From Saccoglossus kowalevskii (taxonomy: Eukaryota; Hemichordata; Enteropneusta; Harrimaniidae): DNA of 64,000 nt. Below, piece after piece: positions 56,136 through 64,000 of the stretch. The DNA lies in NCBI RefSeq assembly GCF_000003605.2, contig NW_003156211.1, positions 56,838 to 120,837 of the forward strand. Direction: 5' to 3'. Under the pieces are notes generated by a model, which saw only the letters and a program-made list of their open reading frames with translations, was not told the DNA's origin and did no database searches. Made by a program: the position numbers and the translations under genes. How positions within the stretch are numbered: the first letter of the stretch is position 1; every line of letters begins with the position of its first letter.

Positions 56136-56549
56136 AGGACACTGTATTTGCCAATACATGAATCACTGCAGTAGTCGCAGGACAAGGACACTGCATTTGC
56201 CAATACATGAATCACTGCAGTAGTCGCAGGACAAGGCCACTGTATTTGCCAATACATGAATCACTGCAGTAGTCACAGGACAAGGACACTGTATTTGCCA
56301 ATACATGAATCACTGCTGTAGTCACAGGACAAAGACACTGTATTTGCCAATACACGAATCACTGCTGTTGTCGCAGGACAAGGACACTGTATTTGCCAAT
56401 ACATGAATCACTGCTGTAGTCACAGGACAGGGACACTGGTTGCCAATACATGAATCACTGCAGTAGTCACAGGACAAGGACACTGCATTTGCCAATACAT
56501 GAATCACTGCAGTAGTCACAGGACAAGGACACTGCATTTGCAATACATG

Positions 56550-57170
56550 AATCACTGCAGTAGTCACAGGACAAGGACACTGTATTTGCCAATACATGAA
56601 TCACTTCTGTAGTCACAGGACAAGGACACTGCATTTGCCAATACATGAATCACTGCTGTAGTCACAGGACAAAGACACTGCATTTGCCAATACATGAATC
56701 ACTGCAGTAGTCACAGGACAAGGACACTGTATTTGCCAATACATGAATCACTGCTGTAGTCACAGGACAAGGACACTGTATTTGCCAATACACGAATCAC
56801 TGCAGTAGTCACAGGACAAGGACACTGTATTTGCCAATACATGAATCACTGTAGTAGTCGCAGGACAAGGACACTGCATTTGCCAATACATGAATCACTG
56901 CTGTAGTCGCAGGACAAGGACACTGTATTTGCCAATACACGAATCACTGCAGTAGTCACAGGACAAGGACACTGTATTTGCCAATACATGAATCACTGCT
57001 GTAGTCACAGGACAAAGACACTGCATTTGCCAATACATGAATCACTGCTGTAGTCACAGGACAAGAACACTGTATTTGCCAATACATGATTCACTGTTGT
57101 AGTCGCAGGACAAGGACACTGCATTTGCCAATACATGAATCACTGCAGTAGTCACAGGACAAGGACACTG
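56550..57170 (+). repeat. Copy of 31,620-32,240
   Basis: It is collinear at an offset of 24,929. It shares CACTTCTG (56,604), AAAGACACTGC, CTGTAGTAG (56,850) and GATTCACTGTTG (57,086). Confidence 0.8.
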
Positions 57171-57929
57171 TATTTGCCAATACACGAATCACTGCAGTAG
57201 TCACAGGACAAGGACACTGTATTTGCCAATACACGAATCACTGCAGTAGTCACAGGGCAAGGATACTGTATTTGCCAATACATGAATCACTGCTGTAGTC
57301 ACAGGACAAGGACACTACATTTGCCAATACATGAACCACTGCTGTAGTCACAGGACAAGGACACGGCAATTGCCAATACATGAATCACTGCTGTAGTCGC
57401 AGGACAAGGACACTGTATTTGCCAATACATGAATCACTGCAGTAGTCGCAGGACAAGGACACTGTATTTGCCAATACATGAATCATTGCAGTAGTCGCAG
57501 GACAAGGACACTGCATTTGCCAATACATGAATCACTGCAGTAGTCACAGGGCAAGGACACTGCATTTGCCAATACATGAATCACTGCAGTAGTCGCTGGA
57601 CAAGGACACTGCATTTGCCAATACATGAATCACTGCTGTAGTCGCAGGACAAGGACACTGTATTTGCCAATACATGAATCACTGTAGTAGTCGCAGGACA
57701 AGGACACTGCAGTTGCCAATACATGAATCACTGCTGTAGTTGCAGGACAAGGACACTGTATTTGCCAATACACGAATCACTGCAGTAGTCACAGGACAAG
57801 GACACTGTATTTGCCAATACATGAATCACTGCTGTAGTCACAGGACAAGAACACTGTATTTGCCAATACATGATTCACTGCAGTAGTCACAGGGCAAGGA
57901 TACTGTATTTGCCAATACATGAATCACTG

Positions 57930-58570
57930 CTGTAGTCACAGGACAAGGACACTGCATTTGCCAATACATGAATCACTGCTGTAGTCACAGGACAAGGACA
58001 CTGCATTTGCCAATACATGAATCACTGCTGTAGTCGCAGGACAAGGACACTGGTTGCTAATACATGAATCACTGCAGTAGTCACAGGACAAGGACACAGC
58101 ATTTGCCAATACATTAATCACTGCAGTAGTCACAGGACAAGGACACTGTATTTGCAAATATATGAATCACTGCTATAGTCGCAGGACAAGGACACTGTAT
58201 TTGCCAATACATGAATCACTGCAGTATTTCACAGGACAAGGACACTGTATTTGCCAATATATGAATCACTGCTGTAGTCGTTGGACAAGGACACTATATT
58301 TGCCAATACATGAATCACTGCTGTTGTCACAGGACAAGGACACTGCATTTGCCAATACATGAATCACTGCTGTAGTCGCCGGACAAGAACACTGTATTTG
58401 CCAATACATGAATCACTGCAGTAGTCGCAGGACAAAGACACTGTATTTGCCAATACATGAATCACTGCAGTATTTCACAGGACAAGGACACTGTATTTGC
58501 CAATATATGAATCACTGCTGTAGTCGTTGGACAAGGACACTATATTTGCCAATACATGAATCACTGCTGT
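57930..58570 (+). repeat. Copy of the 16.93-17.56 kb block
   Basis: It contains GGTTGCTAATAC, CACAGCATTT with CATTAATC, GCAAATATATG, the GTATTTCAC and CGTTGG pair twice, CGCCGG and ACAAAGACACTG. It runs directly into CGCCGG block copy C, just as the 61.35-kb copy runs into copy D. Confidence 0.8.
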
Positions 58571-58621
58571 TGTCACAGGACTAGGACACTGCATTTGCCA
58601 ATACATGAATCACTGCTGTAG

Positions 58622-59760
58622 TCGCCGGACAAGAACACTGTATTTGCCAATACATGAATCACTGAAGTAGTCACAGGACAAGGACACTGTATTTGCCAAT
58701 ACATGAATCACTGCTGTAGTCGCAGGACCAGAACACTGTATTTGCCAATATATGAATCACTGCAGTAGTCACAGGTCAAGGACACTGTATTTGCCAATAC
58801 ATGAATCACTGCAGTAGTCACAGGACAAGGACACTGTATTTGCCAATACATGAATCACTGCTGTAGTCACAGGACAAGGACACTGCATTTGCCAATACAT
58901 GAATTACTGCTGTAGTCACAGGACAAGAACACTATATTTGCCAATACATGAATCACTGCTGTTGTCACAGGACAAGGACACTGCATTTGCCAATACATGA
59001 ATCACTGCTGTAGTCGCCGGACAAGAACACTGTATTTGCCAATACATGAATCACTGCAGTAGTCACAGGACAAGGACACTGTATTTGCCAATACATGAAT
59101 CACTGCTGTAGTCGCAGGACCAGAACACTGTATTTGCCAATATATGAATCACTGCAGTAGTCACAGGTCAAGGACACTGTATTTGCCAATACATGAATCA
59201 CTGCAGTAGTCACAGGGCAAGGACACTGTATTTGCCAATACATGAATCACTGCTGTAGTCACGGGACAAGGACACTGTATTTGCCAATACATGAATCACT
59301 GCTGTAGTCGCAGGACAAGGACACTGTATTTGCCAATACATAAATCACTGCTGTAGTCGCAGGACAAGGACACTGTATTTGCCAATACATGAATCACTGC
59401 TGTAGTCACAGGACAAGGACACTGCATTTGCCAATACATGAATCACTGCTGTAGTCACAGGACAAGAACACTATATTTGCCAATACATGAATCACTGCTG
59501 TTGTCACAGGACAAGGACACTGCATTTGCCAATACATGAATCACTGCTGTAGTCGCCGGACAAGAACACTGTATTTGCCAATACATGAATCACTGCAGTA
59601 GTCACAGGACAAGGACACTGTATTTGCCAATACATGAATCACTGCTGTAGTCGCAGGACCAGAACACTGTATTTGCCAATATATGAATCACTGCAGTAGT
59701 CACAGGTCAAGGACACTGTATTTGCCAATACATGAATCACTGCAGTAGTCACAGGACAAG
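58622..59760 (+). repeat. CGCCGG 19-monomer block, copy C
   Basis: CGCCGG monomers lie at 58,622, 59,014 and 59,553 (8 + 11 monomers). It shares CACTGAAGTAG with copy B only. Confidence 0.85.
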
Positions 59761-59789
59761 GACACTGTATTTGCCAATACATGAATCAC

Positions 59790-60780
59790 TGCTGTAGTCA
59801 CGGGACAAGGACACTGTATTTGCCTATACATGAATCACTGCAGTAGTCACATGGCAAGGGTACTGTATTTGCCAATACATGAATCACTGCTGTAGTCACA
59901 TGACAAGGACACTGCATTTGCCAATACATGAATCACTGCTGTAGTCACAGGACAAGGACACGGCAATTGCCAATACATGAATCACTGCTGTAGTCGCAGG
60001 ACAAGGACACTGCATTTGCCAATACATGAATCACTGCAGTAGTCACAGGACATGGACACTGTATTTGCCAATACATGAATCACTGTAGTAGTCGCAGGAC
60101 AAGGACACTGCATTTGCCAATACATGAATCACTGCAGTAGTCGCAGGACAAGGACACTGTATTTGCCAATAAATGAATCACTGCTGTAGTCACAGGACAA
60201 GGACACTGTATTTGCCAATACATGAATCACTGCTGTAGTCACAGGACAAGGACACTGTATTTGCCAATACATGAATCACTGCTGTAGTCACGGGACAAGA
60301 ACACTGTATTTGCCAATACATGAATCACTGCAGTAGTCACAGGGCAAGGATACTGTATTTGCCAATACATGAATCACTGCTGTAGTCACATGACAAGGAC
60401 ACTGCATTTGCCAATACATGAATCACTGCTGTAGTCACAGGACAAGGACACGGCAATTGCCAATACATGAATCACTGCTGTAGTCGCAGGACAAGGACAC
60501 TGCATTTGCCAATACATGAATCACTGCAGTAGTCACAGGACATGGACACTGTATTTGCCAATACATGAATCACTGTAGTAGTCGCAGGACAAGGACACTG
60601 CATTTGCCAATACATGAATCACTGCAGTAGTCGCAGGACAAGGACACTGTATTTGCCAATAAATGAATCACTGCTGTAGTCACAGGACAAGGACACTGTA
60701 TTTGCCAATACATGAATCACTGCTGTAGTCACAGGACAAGGACACTGTATTTGCCAATACATGAATCACTGCTGTAGTCA
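59790..60780 (+). repeat. 10-monomer (490-bp) tandem duplication
   Basis: CACGGGACAAG falls at 59,801 and 60,291 (CGGGAC core) and CACATGACAAGG at 59,901 and 60,391 (TGACAAGG core), exactly 490 bases apart. CACGGCAATTGCC, CAGGACATGG, CTGTAGTAG and AATAAATGA follow in both copies. Differences are few, for example CACATGGCAAGGGTACTG against CACAGGGCAAGGATACTG. Confidence 0.85.
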
Positions 60781-61340
60781 CAGGACATGGACACTGCATT
60801 TGCCAATACATGAATCACTGCTGTAGTCACAGGACAAGGACACTGTATTTGCCAATACATGAATCACTGCAGTAGTCGCAGGACAATGACACTGTATTTG
60901 CCAATACATGAATCACGGCTGTAGTCACAGGACAAGGACACTGGTTGCCAATACATGAATCACTGCAGTAGTCACAGGACAAGGACACTGCATTTGCCAA
61001 TGCATGAATCACTGCAGTAGTCACAGGACAAGGACACTGTATTTGCAAATATATGCATCACTGCTGTAGTCGCAGGACAAGGACACTGTATTTGCCAATA
61101 CATGAATCACTGCAGTAGTCGAAGGACAAGGACACTGTATTTGCCAATACATGAATCACTGCAGTAGTCGCAGGACAATGACACTGTATTTGCCAATACA
61201 TGAATCACGGCTGTAGTCACAGGACAAGGACACTGGTTGCCAATACATGAATCACTGCAGTAGTCACAGGACAAGGACACTGCATTTGCCAATGCATGAA
61301 TCACTGCAGTAGTCACAGGACAAGGACACTGTATTTGCCA
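60430..61340 (+). repeat. 1.4-kb higher-order block, copy 3 of 3
   Basis: It aligns with 14,340-15,230 at an offset of 46,087. Shared features are GGACAATGAC, CACGGCTGTAG, two 47-bp GGTTGCC monomers, CAATGCATG twice and CAAATATATGCATC. Confidence 0.8.
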
Positions 61341-61349
61341 ATACATGAA

Positions 61350-62000
61350 TCACTGCTGTAGTCTCAGGACAAGGACACTGCATTTGCCAATACATGAATC
61401 ACTGCTGTAGTCACAGGACAAGGACACTGCATTTGCCAATACATGAATCACTGCTGTAGTCGCAGGACAAGGACACTGGTTGCCAATACATGAATCACTG
61501 CAGTAGTCACAGGACAAGGACACAGCATTTGCCAATACATTAATCACTGCAGTAGTCACAGGACAAGGACACTGTATTTGCAAATATATGAATCACTGCT
61601 GTAGTCGCAGGACAAGGACACTGTATTTGCCAATACATGAATCACTGCAGTATTTCACAGGGCAAGGACACTGTATTTGCCAATATATGAATCACTGCTG
61701 TAGTCGTTGGACAAGGACACTATATTTGCCAATACATGAATCACTGCTGTTGTCACAGGACAAGGACACTGCATTTGCCAATACATGAATCACTGCTGTA
61801 GTCGCCGGACAAGAACACTGTATTTGCCAATACATGAATCACTGCAGTAGTCGCAGGACAAAGACACTGTATTTGCCAATACATGAATCACTGCAGTATT
61901 TCACAGGACAAGGACACTGTATTTGCCAATATATGAATCACTGCTGTAGTCGTTGGACAAGGACACTATATTTGCCAATACATGAATCACTGCTGTTGCC
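61350..62000 (+). repeat. Copy of the 16.93 / 57.93 kb block
   Basis: It is collinear with 16,934 at an offset of 44,416, with CACAGCATTT and CATTAATC, GCAAATATATG and the 246-bp five-monomer doublet (about 61,588 and 61,834). CTGTTGCCACAGG near 61,995 differs from the usual CTGTTGTCAC. Confidence 0.8.
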
Positions 62001-62047
62001 ACAGGACAAGGACACTGCATTTGCCAATACATGAATCACTGCTGTAG

Positions 62048-63230
62048 TCGCCGGACAAGAATACTGTATTTGCCAATACATGAATCACTGCAGTAGTCAC
62101 AGGACAAGGACACTGTATTTGCCAATACATGAATCACTGCTGTAGTCGCAGGACCAGAACACTGTATTTGCCAATATATGAATCACTGCAGTAGTCACAG
62201 GTCAAGGACACTGTATTTGCCAATACATGAATCACTGCAGTAGTCACAGGACAAGGACACTGTATTTGCCAATACATGAATCACTGCTGTAGTCACAGGA
62301 CAAGGACACTGCATTTGCCAATACATGAATTACTGCTGTAGTCACAGGACAAGAACACTATATTTGCCAATACATGAATCACTGCTGTTGTCACAGGACA
62401 AGGACACTGCATTTGCCAATACATGAATCACTGCTGTAGTCGCCGGACAAGAACACTGTATTTGCTAATACATGAATCACTGCAGTAGTCACAGGACAAG
62501 GACACTGTATTTGCCAATACATGAATCACTACTGTAGTCGCAGGACCAGAACACTGTATTTGCCAATATATGAATCACTGCAGTAGTCACAGGTCAAGGA
62601 CACTGTATTTGCCAATACATGAATCACTGCAGTAGTCACAGGGCAAGGACACTGTATTTGCCAATACATGAATCACTGCTGTAGTCACGGGACAAGGACA
62701 CTGTATTTGCCAATACATGAATCACTGCTGTAGTCGCAGGACAAGGACACTGTATTTGCCAATACATAAATCACTGCTGTAGTCGCAGGACAAGGACACT
62801 GTATTTGCCAATACATGAATCACTGCTGTAGTCACAGGACAAGGACACTGCATTTGCCAATACATGAATCACTGCTGTAGTCACAGGACAAGAACACTAT
62901 ATTTGCCAATACATGAATCACTGCTGTTGTCACAGGACAAGGACACTGCATTTGCCAATACATGAATCACTGCTGTAGTCGCCGGACAAGAACACTGTAT
63001 TTGCCAATACATGAATCACTGCAGTAGTCACAGGACAAGGACACTGTATTTGCCAATACATGAATCACTGCTGTAGTCGCAGGACCAGAACACTGTATTT
63101 GCCAATATATGAATCACTGCAGTAGTCACAGGTCAAGGACACTGTATTTGCCAATACATGAATCACTGCAGTAGTCACAGGACAAGGACACTGTATTTGC
63201 CAATACATGAATCACTGCTGTAGTCACGGG
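62048..63230 (+). repeat. CGCCGG 19-monomer block, copy D
   Basis: CGCCGG monomers lie at 62,048, 62,440 and 62,979, again 392 and 539 apart. It follows the 61.35-kb block in the same order as copy C follows the 57.93-kb block, at an offset of 3,426 (70 monomers with a net loss of 4 bases). Confidence 0.85.
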
Positions 63231-63294
63231 ACAAGGACACTGTATTTGCCAATACATGAATCACTGCTGTAGTCGCAGGACAAGGACACTGTAT

Positions 63295-63450
63295 TTGCCA
63301 ATACATAAATCACTGCTGTAGTCGCAGGACAAGGACACTGTATTTGCCAATACATAAATCACTGCTGTAGTCGCAGGACAAGGACACTGTATTTGCCAAT
63401 ACATAAATCACTGCTGTAGTCGCAGGACAAGGACACTGTATTTGCCAATA
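63295..63450 (+). repeat. Local triplication of the CATAAATCAC monomer
   Basis: Three successive monomers carrying CATAAATCAC and GTCGCAGG occur near 63,302, 63,351 and 63,400 with no visible difference. In the equivalent place of sister blocks (about 11,690, 52,140, 59,340 and 62,765) there is only one. Confidence 0.8.
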
Positions 63451-63909
63451 CATGAATCACTGCAGTAGTCGCAGGACAATGACACTGTATTTGCCAATAC
63501 ATGAATCACTGCTGTAGTCACGGGACAAGGACACTGTATTTGCCAATACATGAATCACTGCTGTAGTCGCAGGACAAGGACACTGTATTTGCCAATACAT
63601 GAATCACTGCAGTAGTCACAGGACAAGGACACTGCATTTGCCAATACATGAATCACTGCAGTAGTCGCAGGACAATGACACTGTATTTGCCAATACATGA
63701 ATCACTGCTGTAGTCACAGGACAAGGACACTGTATTTGCCAATACATGAATCACTGCTGTAGTCACAGGACAAGGACACTGCATTTGCCAATACATGAAT
63801 CACTGCAGTAGTCGCAGGACAATGACACTGTATTTGCCAATACATGAATCACTGCTGTAGTCGCCGGACAAGAACACTGTATTTGCCAATACATGAATCA
63901 CTGCAGTAG

Positions 63910-63950
63910 TCGCAGGACAAGGACTCTGTATTTGCCATACCAACACTGCA
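63910..63950 (+). repeat. Terminal, degraded monomer at the array edge
   Basis: The last unit starts at TCGCAGG (63,910), has GGACTCTG for GGACACTG and GCCATAC for GCCAATAC, then loses similarity apart from a short CACTGCA match ending at 63,950. No further copy of the unit is seen to the right. Confidence 0.75.
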
Positions 63951-64000
63951 CCAACTAATTTAGATGTATAAACATTCAAACTGAGTACAGCCAATTTCGA
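63951..64000. other. Non-satellite flank
   Basis: These 50 bases, beginning CCAACTAATTTAG, show none of the satellite words and are AT-rich. They are too short to identify as gene, transposon or other repeat. A reverse-strand open frame crosses from here into the array, but nothing in it supports a gene. Confidence 0.8.

Larger units (their letters stand above)
1..63940 (+). repeat. 49-bp satellite DNA array, about 1,300 tandem monomers
   Basis: Every line of this interval shows the same unit at 49-base spacing, always in the same orientation; no inverted segment and no interspersed element was seen. The unit starts TGAATCACTG, continues through GTCACAGG or GTCGCAGG and GGACAAGGACAC, and ends TTTGCCAATACA. 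Most monomers differ from their neighbours at only a few positions, and length changes are mostly 1 or 2 bases. It is a classical satellite or large minisatellite, so a eukaryotic nuclear location is inferred. Whether it is centromeric, pericentromeric or subtelomeric cannot be told from the sequence. The stretch holds no gene. Confidence 0.98.

Noticed and set aside
1260-61583. Many reverse-strand open frames of 60-124 residues with Cys-rich repeats (QCPCPVTTAVIHVLAN-type)
   Set aside because: They are the satellite translated. The frame reopens every three monomers, and the stop depends on whether GTCAC or GTCGC is present. Ends follow monomer variants, and no start context, codon bias or non-repeat domain is seen.
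6835-62034. Forward open frames of about 66 residues (MNHC...) and one of 120 at 54,146
   Set aside because: They arise where the 50-bp GTATTTCAC monomer shifts the frame past a stop. The copies are identical because the DNA block is duplicated, not because a protein is conserved.
1-63940. CRISPR array
   Set aside because: Regular spacing is present, but there are no unique spacers: the whole 49-bp period is conserved and no cas genes are present.
1-63940. Collapsed or artificially expanded assembly of one repeat
   Set aside because: Not excluded, but most neighbouring monomers differ and duplicated blocks carry private variants, which argues against simple copying of one consensus. The indel clusters are the places most open to doubt.
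1-63940. PstI sites (CTGCAG) as a functional signal
   Set aside because: They come from a single-base monomer variant (CTGCAG versus CTGCTG) present in roughly half the units, with no regular order beyond that of the blocks.
63800-63994. Reverse-strand open frame starting in the right flank and running into the array
   Set aside because: Only about 17 codons come from unique sequence and the rest is satellite. There is no support for a gene.
1-64000. Telomeric repeat, rDNA spacer or transposon ends
   Set aside because: No TTAGGG- or TTTAGGG-type runs, rRNA-like words, long terminal repeats or terminal inverted repeats were seen.

Overview
The window is essentially one thing: a very long head-to-tail tandem array of a 49-bp satellite monomer, roughly 1,300 copies, running from base 1 to about 63,940 in a single orientation. 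Only the last ~60 bases (about 63,941-64,000) are not satellite. No protein-coding gene, RNA gene, transposon, CRISPR array or telomere-type repeat can be supported. The many 60-120 residue open frames are the repeat read through in different frames: 49 is 1 modulo 3, so three monomers (147 bp) bring a reading frame back into register. An uninterrupted, gene-free array of this length with nested higher-order repeats points to a eukaryotic nuclear genome, probably centromeric, pericentromeric or subtelomeric heterochromatin. The species cannot be named from the sequence and I do not recognise the satellite family.

The monomer (e.g. 181-229) is about 43% GC. It varies at a few sites: CTGCAG (a PstI site and 8-bp palindrome) versus CTGCTG; GTCGCAGG versus GTCACAGG; ACATGAATC versus ACACGAATC; and TGTATT, TGCATT or TATATT before TTGCC-type sequence. 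Rarer variants act as markers: a 47-bp form (GGTTGCC), a 50-bp form (GTATTTCAC), CGTTGG, CGCCGG, GGACCAGAAC, GCAAATATATG, CACGGCAATTGCC, GGGCAAGGATACTG.

These markers divide the array into a mosaic. Domains rich in the 50-bp, CGTTGG and GCAAATATATG monomers lie at about 5.4-10.6, 13.9-21.3, 42.0-46.0, 49.8-51.4, 53.5-58.5 and 61.0-62.0 kb. A 19-monomer block with CGCCGG at fixed 8 + 11 monomer spacing recurs at about 11.0, 51.4, 58.6 and 62.0 kb, and in part at 0-0.7 and 5.7 kb. The remaining parts, mainly 0.7-5, 12-13.9, 22-42 and 46-49.7 kb, use GGGCAAGGATAC, AATAAATGA, CACGAATC and GATTCACTGTTG monomers. Local tandem duplications of whole-monomer size (for example 3, 5, 6, 10, 13, 14, 17, 20, 26 and 30 monomers) and copies up to tens of kb apart are both visible. 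This is what repeated unequal exchange and segmental duplication would leave.

The right end of the array is sharp: near-consensus monomers run to about 63,937, then one degraded partial monomer, then unrelated sequence. The window therefore catches one edge of the array; the left edge is outside.
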